Shown here: one piece after another, positions 17,119-26,872 of the stretch
Position numbering within the stretch: the first letter of the stretch is position 1
How the letters are laid out: every line of letters begins with the position of its first letter
Source of the DNA: Fischerella sp. PCC 9431
Lineage (GTDB): Bacteria > Cyanobacteriota > Cyanobacteriia > Cyanobacteriales > Nostocaceae
Assembly (NCBI RefSeq): GCF_000447295.1
Contig: NZ_KE650771.1
Location: 6,065,622 to 6,129,621, forward strand
Reading direction: 5' to 3'
Length of the DNA stretch: 64,000 bases
Position numbers and translations under genes: made by a program
The notes under the pieces: model-generated
The model's input: only the letters and a program-made list of their open reading frames with translations
Databases searched by the model: none
Told to the model about the DNA's origin: nothing

Positions 17119-17322
17119 ATGGCGCTAAAATTAACAGTCCCCAATATAGCGTGTGAAGATTGTGCAGGTACAATTGAGCAATCTATTCACACAATGGAAC
17201 CTGATGCAAAAGTCGCAGTGGATGTCAAAGCTAAAACTGTAACCGTAGAATCCGCAGCATCGGAAGAATCAATTAAACAAGCGATCGTTGCTGCTGGCTA
17301 TCATATTGAAGGTTATCAATAA
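17119..17322 (+). CDS. Heavy-metal-associated (HMA) domain protein, copper-chaperone-like
   Basis: A 67-residue single HMA domain with the ferredoxin-like pattern and the metal-binding CxxC in IACEDCAG (Cys13, Cys16). The usual Met before the motif (MxCxxC) is replaced by Ile. It ends with AAGYHIEGYQ, as in Atx1/CopZ-like chaperones. Such proteins carry Cu(I) to P-type ATPases; in cyanobacteria ScAtx1 hands copper to CtaA and PacS. No ATPase is adjacent, so the partner lies elsewhere. Its small acidic surface is typical. Metal identity is inferred from family. Confidence 0.88.
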   Translation: MALKLTVPNIACEDCAGTIEQSIHTMEPDAKVAVDVKAKTVTVESAASEESIKQAIVAAGYHIEGYQ

Positions 17323-18171
17323 TTATCTTCCCAAGACTAAAATTTACACAATACTGATATGTCATTGATCATTGGTAAGGGTTTCAATGATGCTTAGGTT
17401 GCGTAAACCGCATTGTGTTTATTTCCGCAGACTTACTTAATTTGCAAAAGGTAATTTTGCACTGTAGCAATCCTAATATGATTGGTGAGAATTGCAGAGC
17501 TTAGATCACCGACTTCTAGAAGTCGGTGAGTTGAACTCCAATTTTTACAAATCATATTAGGATTTCTATATTTGATTTTTTACTCTGACTGAGCATCGTG
17601 GAGTAATATTTTCAAATGTCCAATTTTTAATTCACAGTTTGACTGAATGCTGAAAAATTGCCCGTCACACCGAGGTTATAGTTATACAATTTTTTAGGAT
17701 ATCTCAGTACGTAAAGGTGATCACGGAGAATTGAATTAAATTATTCATGAAGTTGATATCAGTACATAAATACCTGAAACTTTTACGGGGAAACAAATTT
17801 TGATTTTGCGGAAAAAATTTAAGGCAATATATTTATCTTCTTAAAATTTTAAATAATTGAATCCTGGAAATTACAGTTATACTTTTATACTGAAAAAGAT
17901 TATTCAGTATTTACACTGTTTTAAATTAAGGTCATATCGACAGAAATTAGGTATGAGAAATCTTAAGTGTAGACACTGTAGTAATGATTAGTATTTTTAA
18001 GGAGATAAGCATTGAAAGAAAGTTGCTTGTAGTTCGCACAGAGAAAAAATAGAATAAGAAGCTATACCTGTCGTAGCTAGACATATAGGTATATATAGTA
18101 AAAACAATAAACCTGAAGAGGTTTGACTAGAGTTATTCCCTCAAAGTTAAAATGGGGCAAAAAGTAGAACG
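17323..18171. other. Long intergenic region with MITE-like element
   Basis: 849 bp before the GGDEF gene. It contains a 96-bp element with terminal inverted repeats (17469-17564). The rest is AT-rich, with no open frame of note and no recognised RNA. Confidence 0.5.
17469..17564. repeat. MITE-like element with central palindrome
   Basis: Perfect 15-bp terminal inverted repeats (AATCCTAATATGATT at 17469-17483, complement at 17550-17564) enclose a perfect 24-bp palindrome at 17506-17529 (half-site TCACCGACTTCT). No open frame lies inside. It looks like a miniature inverted-repeat element or a dispersed hairpin. Confidence 0.75.
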
Positions 18172-19173
18172 ATGAAGATTTCTATTCTGATCTTTGGAAG
18201 TGATAACTTTATCGCCAGACTTCCAGATCAGATCTGTGATGCAAATTCTTTTAACTTAGAAGTGATCACCAATCTTAATCAGGCGATATCTTGCATTCAA
18301 ACCACACCACCCGATATATTAATTCTCCAAGCAAGTTGTGATGGTTCTCTAGAACTCTGTAATTGGTTAAAAGAACAGACAAAATTATCTTGGATTTACT
18401 GTATTCTTTTAGAGGATCGCTCTCAATTACTTCTGGATAGAAGTAAGTATGGTAGAGACTGGGAAGTAGAAATGACTTCCATTGCACTTCAAGAAGGAGC
18501 TGATGCCTATATATGGCAGTCTCCAACAGAATTAAGTACTAGTCAAAACCTATTGCTAGCACAATTAACCGTTGGTTTGCGAAAAGCACAAAAATATCGT
18601 GATTTGATCCGCACAAATGATTTATTGTCGGCGATCGCCTTGGCTGATTCACTCACACAATTGAGTAATCGCCGGGCCTTAGAGTGGGATTTACCCAGAC
18701 AAATCCAAAAAGCCCGTAATAACAATACTCCTTTGAGTTTGATAATTTTAGATGTTGATTATTTTAAAAGAGTTAACGATACCTACGGACATTTAGTAGG
18801 CGATCGCCTTTTGCAGTTATTGTCTAACCGAGTGCGACACAATCTCCGGTATCAGGATACTGCTTTTCGTTATGGTGGAGAAGAATTTGTGATCATTCTC
18901 ACTCACACGAATTGTGATGAAGCAGTCGTAGTAGCGCGTCGTCTGAACCGCATAGTCAGCGAACAACCATTCGCCATCAACAGTCAACTCTCAATCAACG
19001 TCACCATTAGTTTAGGTGCAGCCTGTCTACGCATGGAAGATGATATTAATGGAATCAGTTTGTTGAACCGTGCTGATCAATGTCTCTTGCAAGCAAAAAC
19101 GGCTGGACGTAACTGTGTAATAAGCTGTGAGAATTACTTGTCTCACCATACCTCCCATCTACGGGTTGTTTAG
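18172..19173 (+). CDS. Response-regulator-like diguanylate cyclase (REC-GGDEF)
   Basis: A 333-residue protein. Residues 1-130 resemble a receiver domain (ISILIFGSDNFIARL, PPDILILQAS) with weak conservation at the phospho-acceptor: QAS stands where D is expected, so it may be degenerate. Residues 155-320 are a GGDEF domain: SLTQLSNRRAL, DVDYFKRVNDTYGHLVGDRLL, and the active-site RYGGEEF. An RxxD product-inhibition site (RYQD) lies 5 residues before GGEEF, so feedback control by c-di-GMP is expected. It should make c-di-GMP from two GTP in the cytoplasm. It appears monocistronic. Confidence 0.88.
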   Translation: MKISILIFGSDNFIARLPDQICDANSFNLEVITNLNQAISCIQTTPPDILILQASCDGSLELCNWLKEQTKLSWIYCILLEDRSQLLLDRSKYGRDWEVEMTSIALQEGADAYIWQSPTELSTSQNLLLAQLTVGLRKAQKYRDLIRTNDLLSAIALADSLTQLSNRRALEWDLPRQIQKARNNNTPLSLIILDVDYFKRVNDTYGHLVGDRLLQLLSNRVRHNLRYQDTAFRYGGEEFVIILTHTNCDEAVVVARRLNRIVSEQPFAINSQLSINVTISLGAACLRMEDDINGISLLNRADQCLLQAKTAGRNCVISCENYLSHHTSHLRVV

Positions 19174-19197
19174 TTTCTTCGGAAAAATTTCATAATT

Positions 19198-19875
19198 CTA
19201 TAATTTCTCATCAATTATTTTTACGCATTCTGACACTGTTGCCTTCTGTCGCATCGCATCTACCAAAGCTTGATAAGCTGACCAATTTTCTTGCAATAGT
19301 GTTTTAGCTTGCAACGCACAAAACCGTTGTTTTTGTTCGCAAGTAGACGCAGAAAAACCCAAACTCTGCAAAACTCCTGCTAGTTTGCTTTTATCATCAG
19401 CTCCACCTTCAGCATTTTCATACACCAAAGTTTCAGCAGTAATACCCGCCATCCATACGGTACAGTAGCGATCTACCATTTGGGCGCTCAAACTACCCCG
19501 TTCTAATTGAGCTGCTAATTCAGTATCATCAAAACTCACACCACCTTGTCCTGGTTGTTTTTGCTTCCAGGCCTCCCAAGCACTAAGGGTATAACCAATA
19601 ACTGGAATACCTAAAAGATACGCAACCAAAAAGTGTCCAGCTTCATGATGAATGATCCGTTCTCTGTGTTCGGGAGAAAACCCCGCTACCCAATCTAAAA
19701 ATATAGTTCCCCCCTTACCTTGCAAACCGAAAGAATCGAAAGTAGCTATCCCCAAAATTGTGAAGGTAGCAAGCGCTGGTATGGTGGGTGATAAATTAAA
19801 CATTGACCCCAGCAAAGTAGAAAGGGTCATAAGAAAGATAAAAATTGCGACTAAATTCAGGGCTGTTTTACTCAT
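19198..19875 (-). CDS. M41-type membrane metalloprotease-like protein without AAA domain
   Basis: A 225-residue protein. Two membrane segments lie in the first ~55 residues. Residues 76-80 are HEAGH, the zinc-binding HExxH motif in the context RIIHHEAGHFLVAYLLGIPV, as in FtsH (M41) peptidases. A downstream GGADDKSKL segment could give the third zinc ligand (Asp). The AAA ATPase module of FtsH is missing, so this is a stand-alone protease domain. Cyanobacteria and plastids have similar FtsH-like proteins with unknown substrates. It is convergent with the GGDEF gene (24 bp between the stops). Confidence 0.8.
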   Translation of the reverse strand: MSKTALNLVAIFIFLMTLSTLLGSMFNLSPTIPALATFTILGIATFDSFGLQGKGGTIFLDWVAGFSPEHRERIIHHEAGHFLVAYLLGIPVIGYTLSAWEAWKQKQPGQGGVSFDDTELAAQLERGSLSAQMVDRYCTVWMAGITAETLVYENAEGGADDKSKLAGVLQSLGFSASTCEQKQRFCALQAKTLLQENWSAYQALVDAMRQKATVSECVKIIDEKL

Positions 19876-19999
19876 GCTTGATTAATATCTAGCTGCTTTA
19901 TATTTCTTAATTTAATTATGAAGCGATCGCAGCAAGTATTGAGTGAAAATTACCGGAGTACCCCCAGGGGTGCTGTCAGATTCTACAAACGATCTTACA

Positions 20000-20422
20000 A
20001 TGCAACAAGTTTGTAGTTGGCGTTTTATGCTATTTCAATGTACCGACGCACTTGTGACTTTAGCATCTTTTGAGTTTGAAAAATTAGTTAGTTTTTATAC
20101 ACAATTTTTTAATCAAAAACCAGAACCTATTATTTCTCATGTGTATGCTGAGTTTCAACTACCTAGTTTAAAACTAGGAATATTTAAACCAAAACAAACC
20201 CATTATTTAGAATTTGAGCGTTCCACTAAAAGCAAAATTAGTTTGTGTTTAGAGGTCAGTAACTTAGAAGATGCGATCGCTCACTTGAGTTTTTTAGGCT
20301 ACCCCCCACCAGGAGAAATCATCACCGCATCCCACGGCAGAGAAATTTATGCCTATGATCCTGATGGCAACCGTTTGATTTTACATCAATCTCCGATGAA
20401 AATGGATAAAGATATGGGGTAG
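20000..20422 (+). CDS. VOC (glyoxalase/bleomycin-resistance fold) family protein
   Basis: A protein of about 140 residues with VOC-type repeats: FEFEKLVSFYTQFFNQKPEP, LKLGIFKPKQTHYLEF, VSNLEDAIAHLSFLGYPPPGE and the closing YAYDPDGNRLILHQS, which carries the common DPDGN motif. VOC proteins bind a metal and act as lyases, isomerases, dioxygenases or drug-binding proteins; the reaction here is unknown. The frame is open from a GTG at 19943. I prefer ATG 20000 or 20027, since the residues before look non-conserved and no clear ribosome-binding site settles the point. Confidence 0.8.
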   Translation: MQQVCSWRFMLFQCTDALVTLASFEFEKLVSFYTQFFNQKPEPIISHVYAEFQLPSLKLGIFKPKQTHYLEFERSTKSKISLCLEVSNLEDAIAHLSFLGYPPPGEIITASHGREIYAYDPDGNRLILHQSPMKMDKDMG

Positions 20423-20428
20423 ATTTTT

Positions 20429-20497
20429 CTTGGTGTCTTAGTGTCTTGGTGTTTCAAAAATAATTTTTTTCACCACCAAGACACTAAGACACAAAGA
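20429..20497. repeat. Dispersed palindrome (TTGGTGTCTTAGTGTC family), copy 1
   Basis: Long inverted repeat, left arm CTTGGTGTCTTAGTGTCTT, right arm CACCAAGACACTAAGACAC, with a short A/T-rich loop. Closely related copies lie at 31207-31274 and 38622-38688, all just past gene ends. Confidence 0.85.
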
Positions 20498-20573
20498 AGA
20501 AAATTCGCAATCATAACTGGGATACCATATAGCAATCATCATAAATCACTAAATATCTAAAAGTAATCAAAAA

Positions 20574-21458
20574 ATGGGTATAACGCAAAACTATAAATTA
20601 AATCTAATTCAGTGGTATCCCGGTCACATCGCCAAAGCTGAAAAGAACTTAAAAGAACAACTCAAGGTTGTAGATGTGGTGCTGGAAGTACGGGATGCAC
20701 GCATTCCTTTAGCAACTTTTCATCCCCAGATACCACAATGGGTGGGAAATAAAAAACGCCTGTTGGTGATGAATCGCTTAGATATGATTTCTGACCAAGT
20801 GCGCCAGTTATGGATAGATTGGTTTAAAAGTCAAGGTGAGCAAGTTTTTTTCACCAACGCCCAACATGGTCAAGGAGTCACTGCGGTAGCAAAAGCAGCA
20901 CAAGCAGCTGGTGTGGAACTCAATCAAAGAAGACGCGATCGCGGGATGTTACCTCGTCCTGTCCGAGCTGTAGTAATTGGTTTCCCGAATGTTGGTAAAT
21001 CAGCTTTAATTAACCGCTTGGTAGGAAAACGAGTGGTCGAAAGTGCAGCTCGTCCTGGTGTGACTCGCCAATTGCGTTGGGTGCGAATCTCTCAAGATTT
21101 GGAATTGCTTGATGCTCCTGGTGTAATTCCTGCTAGGTTAGAAGACCAGGAAGCGGGATTGAAATTGGCTGTTTGTGATGATATTGGCGAAGCAGCTTAC
21201 GATAATCAATTAATCGCAGCAGCGTTTATAGATTTAGTCAATGAACTTTATGAAATAGCACCAGAGTTGTTACCAGCTCACCCATTACTTTCACGTTATA
21301 AACTCGACCCCACAATCTATACAGGTGAGTCATACTTGCACCAGTTAGCAGAACTTCGTAATAAAGGTGATGTGGAACGAACAGCACGCCAAATTTTAAC
21401 CGATTTTCGTAAAGGGTTGTTGGGTACGCTTCCCTTGGAACTTCCGCCAAATTTTTAG
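20574..21458 (+). CDS. ylqF: Ribosome biogenesis GTPase YlqF/RbgA
   Basis: A 294-residue circularly permuted GTPase. The order of motifs is G4 (VMNRLD near residues 62-67) before G1 (GFPNVGKSAL near 138-147) and G3 (LDAPG near 177-181), which defines the YlqF/YawG group. The N terminus IQWYPGHIAKAEKNLKEQL is the family hallmark. It helps late assembly of the 50S subunit in the cytoplasm. The C-terminal helical region (residues 205-285, ELYEIAPELLP onward) binds rRNA. It seems to be a single gene. Confidence 0.95.
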   Translation: MGITQNYKLNLIQWYPGHIAKAEKNLKEQLKVVDVVLEVRDARIPLATFHPQIPQWVGNKKRLLVMNRLDMISDQVRQLWIDWFKSQGEQVFFTNAQHGQGVTAVAKAAQAAGVELNQRRRDRGMLPRPVRAVVIGFPNVGKSALINRLVGKRVVESAARPGVTRQLRWVRISQDLELLDAPGVIPARLEDQEAGLKLAVCDDIGEAAYDNQLIAAAFIDLVNELYEIAPELLPAHPLLSRYKLDPTIYTGESYLHQLAELRNKGDVERTARQILTDFRKGLLGTLPLELPPNF

Positions 21459-21492
21459 ATTTTGGATTTTGGATTTTGTCAGGTTTGCTTGA

Positions 21493-22953
21493 TTACTGAG
21501 AACAAATATTTTTCGTCCGACTTTTCCAAATCCAACCAGATTCAGGAGAACTAATTTCTATCCATCCACCTTGTTCTCTACCTGTAACTGTTAATTTAGT
21601 TCCAGCTTTGACGACTTTTCCTGTTCTCCTGCGTCCAGATGATGAACGTAAATTAGATGATTTCACAGCAACGATACAACTATCTTTTTGTTTTTCTTTG
21701 GCTTGATTTTGATTGGTTGTTTGTTGTGTTTCTGAGACTGGATTTTTTGCAGTTACAGATGAAGACTGTTGTGGTGGGCGACTTGTAGTAATTACGCCAT
21801 AAGTCAGGATGATACCAGCACCAGTACCAAAAATCAACAATGGTAACTGGCGACGTTTGATTTGGAATTTTCCCCGTGATGCAAATGGATGAAAACCAGG
21901 AGATTTCACCAAATTCTGTCCCTGTTGTCCCTGTAGTAGAGTTGGTGGAATTGTGGGTGTTGATTCGGGTGGGGATAGAGGAACTGTGGTATTTTCTGGT
22001 GGAATGTAACAGGGTTTTGCTAGTTCTTGAAGCGATCGCATCACTTTAGTAGCAGATAAGTAGCCTTGTTGCCAGTAGTCTTTTAATATCTGATTGACAA
22101 CACCTGCTACAACAATTGGTGTGTTGGGGTTGGTAATGCTATCTATTGCTTGTCGCGCATCGGTTGCTGAATGATAGCGGTATTTATAGTATTGACGCAC
22201 CATTTTAGTTAAAATAGCTGCCAAGCTATCACTAACTTGAGCATGATGCTGCCATATTATTTCCCCACTTACTGGTTCTTCACCTAAATTTTTGGGATGC
22301 AAGCCTGTTAAAGCTTGAATTGCAATCATACCCAAAGCATAAATATCACTATTAGGATAGGGTCTACCTAATGCTTGTTCGCTTGGCATATAGCCAGGTG
22401 TCCCAATCGGCATTGTCTCATTTTTCAGTTGCTCTGGTGTCATTTGTGAATACATTTTCACTTGCTTGACAGCACCAAAGTCAACTAAAACCATCTTATT
22501 ATCAGAACTGCGGCGAATTATATTATGAGGTTTGATATCTTGATGAATGACCTCATGAGTGTGGACAAATTCGAGGATGGGTAAAACTTCTTGCAGTAGA
22601 TGAATGACTTGGCTTTCACTCCAGCGTACACCCGGTTGCAATTCCATCGCTAGGGAATTACCAGGAACAAATTCTTGCACCAAATAAAATTCTTCGTCTT
22701 CCTCAAAGTAAGCAAGTAGTCGAGGAATTTGGTCATGATTACCTAGTTTTTCCAGGGTTTCAGCTTCTCTTTTAAACAAGCGTCTGGCTGTTTCCAAAAA
22801 ATCTGGATCACTAGTAACTGGTTGGAGGTGCTTGACTACACAGGAGGGATTTCCAGGACGGCGAGTATCTTCGGCTATATATGTATGACCGAATCCACCT
22901 TGACCTAATAGCTGAACCACCTGATAGCGCCGATCTAGCAATTTGCCAATCAT
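21493..22953 (-). CDS. Membrane-anchored Ser/Thr protein kinase with C-terminal SH3 domain
   Basis: A 486-residue eukaryote-like kinase. Residues 10-270 form the kinase domain: GQGGFGHTYIAED glycine loop, VVKHLQ (catalytic Lys), HQDIKPHNII catalytic loop, VDFGAVKQ (DFG), and a GTPGYMPSEQALG activation segment. A Pro/Thr-rich linker leads to one membrane helix (LPLLIFGTGAGIILTYGVI, about 370-390) and a C-terminal bacterial SH3 domain (VKSSNLRSSSGRRRTGKVVKAG) that would lie outside the membrane. The layout resembles PknB-type receptors with an exported sensor. The HRD Arg is replaced by Gln (HQD), so it belongs to the non-RD kinases. Confidence 0.93.
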   Translation of the reverse strand: MIGKLLDRRYQVVQLLGQGGFGHTYIAEDTRRPGNPSCVVKHLQPVTSDPDFLETARRLFKREAETLEKLGNHDQIPRLLAYFEEDEEFYLVQEFVPGNSLAMELQPGVRWSESQVIHLLQEVLPILEFVHTHEVIHQDIKPHNIIRRSSDNKMVLVDFGAVKQVKMYSQMTPEQLKNETMPIGTPGYMPSEQALGRPYPNSDIYALGMIAIQALTGLHPKNLGEEPVSGEIIWQHHAQVSDSLAAILTKMVRQYYKYRYHSATDARQAIDSITNPNTPIVVAGVVNQILKDYWQQGYLSATKVMRSLQELAKPCYIPPENTTVPLSPPESTPTIPPTLLQGQQGQNLVKSPGFHPFASRGKFQIKRRQLPLLIFGTGAGIILTYGVITTSRPPQQSSSVTAKNPVSETQQTTNQNQAKEKQKDSCIVAVKSSNLRSSSGRRRTGKVVKAGTKLTVTGREQGGWIEISSPESGWIWKSRTKNICSQ

Positions 22954-23086
22954 GCTACGGCTAAACTCATGTGCAAAATTAACAACAATAGACTTTTCTA
23001 ATCATAAGTAGTTTCTTCAGGATTAATCGAAAAATTTGTGTATATAGATCAGATTATCTGATTTTTGAGGGAATGCGATCGCTCAA

Positions 23087-24598
23087 TCAAGCTACTTTTT
23101 TTACTAAGATCGCAGCCCTTATTCTCAGTATTGAAGCTGTGATAGCTGTAAAAAGTATACCAATTAGTATATTTTTCCCACTAATTTCTTTGCCGTTCGC
23201 ACTCACCAAAAATACTTCTAGCATCAAAGAAGGTAAAATCATACCGACAATCAGTAATAACCTATGAATTATTTGCTGATGTTTAGCCAAAATAGAAAGT
23301 AGTGCTAGGTAGATTCCTAAAGGCATAAAATTCAAGGCATAGTAAAATATTTTGTGTTCTATAGGGATTAAATCTAGCAAATTGAACGCATAAGAGTTTT
23401 GTAAGTTATCTACGTACACTTGAATAGTGGAACGAAAATAGCTAATGATAATATGATGTGATTGTCTGTCTGTAAACACATTTGGAATATTCAGTTGTAT
23501 CTCGCTAGCATTTTCTCCAGTAATTGGTGTTCTTAAGCGCAAGTTTAAATCTTTTCCTTGCTGTCCTAAAGTAAAATTACGACGCAGGTGATCAATAGAA
23601 ATTGACACAATTCGAGCAGGACCAGTTTGATTTGTGTTGCTACTTGCTACAGTTGTGCTGATTGTAAATTCAGAGGTATGTGATATTCTTTGATTCAGAT
23701 TTTTCACAGACCCGGCTGTTTCTAGCCAATTCTTAGAAGTCAACAAAGCGCCTTTCTTTTCCTGAATATCTGAAGGCTGAATCCGCCACAATAATTTAGG
23801 TAAATTGCCACTTTGATCCCGATAGTAAGATTTGCCATTCTTGTCTAATTTATAAGCAGCTAACAGAGAATTCCCAATTTTATCAAAGTAATTTTGATCT
23901 GCAAATATCTGTGCCACTTCAATAGCTGACATGGCTTTATCAGTCATATTTACTTCAGATATATATCCTTGCCAAGGTCTATTCCCTGTGGCTTCATTCC
24001 CAATTGTGAGCGGATAATTTAAGTTCCAATTACTTAAATTAGTTGTACTTTGCCAAAAAACTAAATTCAGAGATGATAATAATATGTATCCCAGGCAAAA
24101 CACAGCAATTCTTTGATGAATCTGCCTACTTGTGTTATTCTCTATCTTCGCTAATGTGTAGGCAAAGTTTTGCGAATAAAACCAATTAAAGCAAAGCCAA
24201 CCCACAAAACCACCAATACTATTATTAATAATATCGGCGGGAGTGGGTGTTCTACCAGGTAGAAAAACTTGTAAAACTTCAACTATTGTAGATAAACCCG
24301 TACTTATTAATATTACTATTAAAATTTCCAGTGCTAATTTGACCCTTTTTCTCTGTAAAGCACTGCTAGCAAAAAATCCTAAAGGTATAAACAATAAAAT
24401 ATTATTTACTTGATCTTGGAAAGAACTAGCATTACTAAAACTCGCAATTAGTTGTTGCCAAGAGAAATTATTGGGAAAGAAAAAAGTAAAAGGATAAAGT
24501 GTCGCTACAAGTACTACTAATATACTCATTGCGACAAGTGCGTAATTTTTAGTTAATTCGACTAAATAAGCGTTACGAATTATCTGACGTTTCTTCAT
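23087..24598 (-). CDS. VanZ-like membrane protein fused to a LamG-like domain
   Basis: A 503-residue membrane protein. The N-terminal ~150 residues have four to five hydrophobic segments and VanZ-type motifs (NILLFIPLGFFAS, STIVEVLQVFLPGRTPTPADIINNSIGGFVGW). Residues about 190-400 look like a concanavalin A/LamG beta-sandwich (GYISEVNMTDKAMSAIEV, PARIVSISIDHLRRNFTLGQ, HHIIISYFRSTIQVYVDN), presumably periplasmic. Two to three membrane segments close the protein. VanZ proteins affect glycopeptide resistance in Gram-positives; in cyanobacteria the role is unknown. The fusion suggests glycan binding at the envelope. It is monocistronic, facing away from the cyclase gene. Confidence 0.85.
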   Translation of the reverse strand: MKKRQIIRNAYLVELTKNYALVAMSILVVLVATLYPFTFFFPNNFSWQQLIASFSNASSFQDQVNNILLFIPLGFFASSALQRKRVKLALEILIVILISTGLSTIVEVLQVFLPGRTPTPADIINNSIGGFVGWLCFNWFYSQNFAYTLAKIENNTSRQIHQRIAVFCLGYILLSSLNLVFWQSTTNLSNWNLNYPLTIGNEATGNRPWQGYISEVNMTDKAMSAIEVAQIFADQNYFDKIGNSLLAAYKLDKNGKSYYRDQSGNLPKLLWRIQPSDIQEKKGALLTSKNWLETAGSVKNLNQRISHTSEFTISTTVASSNTNQTGPARIVSISIDHLRRNFTLGQQGKDLNLRLRTPITGENASEIQLNIPNVFTDRQSHHIIISYFRSTIQVYVDNLQNSYAFNLLDLIPIEHKIFYYALNFMPLGIYLALLSILAKHQQIIHRLLLIVGMILPSLMLEVFLVSANGKEISGKNILIGILFTAITASILRIRAAILVKKVA

Positions 24599-24923
24599 AG
24601 CCGCCGATTATACTTATACATTTTACTGATTTTATCGGTCTAAATATGTATTCATTTTGATTTCATTGAATTACGTAAGAGTTACGTAATCTTTTCACTC
24701 AAAAAATTTTTTTACCAATCTTAACATATATATTTTTGATTGTTTATGCCATCACAATCAGAGTTGTTGTAATTAAAATATTGTGTAAAAGATATGTAAA
24801 TAAATTGTAAAGTAGCTTTTTATATTGATAAAATAACCGCAGATTTTACTAAATAATCTAGGTTAATAGGTATCAATATTATCTATTGACAGCGAAGGAA
24901 AATAAGGAAGATAGGCTAAAATC

Positions 24924-24995
24924 ATATCTTGCATCAATCCCATATCCCGCCAATAAATAAATTCTGAGGCGGGATATGAGGTAGGTGCAAGATAT
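24924..24995. repeat. Composite palindrome, internally deleted copy
   Basis: Only the outer arms remain: ATATCTTGCATCAATCC plus ATATCCCGCC on the left and the complementary GGCGGGATAT plus TTGCAAGATAT-type arm on the right, with a 14-base loop. The full-length relative is at 51976-52139. Confidence 0.8.
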
Positions 24996-25051
24996 CAGTA
25001 AAAATAGAAAATATACTACGACTTAAGCAACTGCCATATTATTTTCAGTTC

Positions 25052-25098
25052 GTAGTGAGGACTTTAGTCCTTATTTTGAGGACTAAAGTCCTCACTAC
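25052..25098. repeat. Inverted repeat (GTAGTGAGGACTTTAGTCC)
   Basis: A perfect 19-bp arm and its complement separated by 9 bases. The arm itself contains a short ACT/AGT dyad, as in other hairpin modules of this genome. Confidence 0.8.
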
Positions 25099-25261
25099 AA
25101 ACAAAATTTTGAAATTTTTGTGACACTTGCATAAATCCTGTATAAGTTTGCATGAATTAGATAATGTAAAGTTAAAATTAATACTTTATTTTATTAAAGT
25201 ATCAAATCAAGAATAAGGGTTTAACCCTGGCATATTCCCCTGGTCATAGATCATCACAACC

Positions 25262-26872
25262 ATGATTGAACTCAAACTGCGTTTACAAGAGGGAAATACA
25301 GAAAGAACAGTAACAGTCAATCAAGATGTCTTCACCATCGGGCGATTACCAGAGTGTGATTTGTGTTTACCCTTTGGGGGGGTTTCCCGTTGTCACGCCC
25401 GTTTGTTGAAAATAGCTGCTGGGATGTGGACTATTGAGGACATGGGCAGCAAAAATGGGACACAATTAAACGATCGCCTTGTCACTTCTCCCCGACAAGT
25501 GCATAACGGCGATATTATTTGGCTGGGAGATGTCAGTGTACTTGTCCTGTTGGAAGAACCTGTAGAAACAGTCATGTCAAAACAGGTGGACATAACCGAA
25601 CAAAGAACTATTTTTCACAATGTAAAACGGTTGCAAGAGCAATGGATACAAGCCGATAGCCACAATGGTGATATTAGCAACAAAGATAAAAGTATTGCTC
25701 GCCTCAAAGACTTAGTAGACATCGCCAAAAATCTTTCAGGTGCGGCCTCTATAGAAGAAATATTTTCCCAAGTACAACAAGTAGTCTTCCGTTACTTAAG
25801 TAGTATTGATCGTTTGGCATTATTAATTGATGTTAGTGGTAGTGGTAAATTAGAAATCCTCAATTCTGCCACCAGAAGCACCTGTGAACATGAATATCTA
25901 CCTCATGATGGTAGTTGGATTAGTCGCAGTATCTGTCAAAAAGTTTTTGCCGAAAAAATTGCGGTTCAAACTGCTGACGCTCAACGTGATGAGCGTTTTG
26001 CAGGAGAACAGAGTATCCTGGTTAAAGGCATTCGCAGTGCAATGGCTGTACCTTTGTGGGATGAAAACAAGGTAGTTGGTGTCCTGTATGCTGATGCTCA
26101 TCTTTCTTCTTACCATTGGGCAAAAGAAGGTGAAGAAGAACTCAGCTTTTTTTCGGCTTTAGCAAATCTTGTTGCTTCCAGTGTCCAACGTTGGTTATTA
26201 GCAGAAAAACTCAAAACTGAAGAAGTCATCCGCCACAGACTTGAACGTTATCATTCTCCAGCAGTTGTACAGCAATTAATCGCAGTGGGAGCATTACCAG
26301 ACGGACGCTTGGCTCCACGAGAAAGTGAAATTAGCATTTTATTTGCGGACATTGTGGGCTTTACTGCAATGTCCGAACGATTCACTGCCAGAGAAATTGC
26401 GGAATTGCTCAATAAATTATTTGAGGAAATGTTGAAAGAAGTGTTTGCCTACGGTGGCACTTTAGATAAATATATCGGTGACTGCATCATGGCATTTTTT
26501 GGCGCTCCTGAACCACAATCAGATCACGCCGATCGCGCCGTCTGCACAGCAATGAATATGCTCACACGCCTAGAACATCTTAATACTAATAATTTTTGGC
26601 TGGAACCACTGCAATTAAGAATTGCGATTAACAGTGGTAAAGCTGTTGTTGGTGATGTAGGTAGTTCCCAACGGGTAGACTACACTGCTCTTGGTGCAAC
26701 TATAAATTTAGCTGCACGTATGGAAGCAGTTTGTCCCCCCGGTGAATGCATTGTCAGTGAAGTCACTTACAGGATGCTTTCTCAACCTTCATGTTTTTAT
26801 GAAATGGGAGATTATCGTTTTAAAGGTATCAATCGTCTAGTAAAGGTGTATCAGACGAAATTGCATGAGTGA
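25262..26872 (+). CDS. FHA-GAF-class III adenylate cyclase
   Basis: A 536-residue signalling enzyme. Residues 1-95 are an FHA domain ([32 protein letters not shown]), which binds phosphothreonine. Residues 155-315 are a GAF domain. Residues 350-530 are a class III cyclase: metal-binding Asp in [12 protein letters not shown] and in [13 protein letters not shown], the adenine-selecting Lys in [10 protein letters not shown], the Thr of VDYTALG, and transition-state Asn/Arg in INLAARME. Lys plus Thr fits ATP as substrate and cAMP as product. It is probably soluble. FHA input suggests control by Ser/Thr kinases such as the one at 21493-22953, but this is inference. Confidence 0.93.
   Translation: MIELKLRLQEGNTERTVTVNQDVFTIGRLPECDLCLPFGGVSRCHARLLKIAAGMWTIEDMGSKNGTQLNDRLVTSPRQVHNGDIIWLGDVSVLVLLEEPVETVMSKQVDITEQRTIFHNVKRLQEQWIQADSHNGDISNKDKSIARLKDLVDIAKNLSGAASIEEIFSQVQQVVFRYLSSIDRLALLIDVSGSGKLEILNSATRSTCEHEYLPHDGSWISRSICQKVFAEKIAVQTADAQRDERFAGEQSILVKGIRSAMAVPLWDENKVVGVLYADAHLSSYHWAKEGEEELSFFSALANLVASSVQRWLLAEKLKTEEVIRHRLERYHSPAVVQQLIAVGALPDGRLAPRESEISILFADIVGFTAMSERFTAREIAELLNKLFEEMLKEVFAYGGTLDKYIGDCIMAFFGAPEPQSDHADRAVCTAMNMLTRLEHLNTNNFWLEPLQLRIAINSGKAVVGDVGSSQRVDYTALGATINLAARMEAVCPPGECIVSEVTYRMLSQPSCFYEMGDYRFKGINRLVKVYQTKLHE

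Larger units (their letters stand above)
24599..25261. other. Intergenic region with two palindromic repeats
   Basis: 663 bp between divergent genes. It holds the short composite palindrome at 24924-24995 and the inverted repeat at 25052-25098. No gene was seen. The promoter of the adenylate cyclase gene should lie after 25100. Confidence 0.5.
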
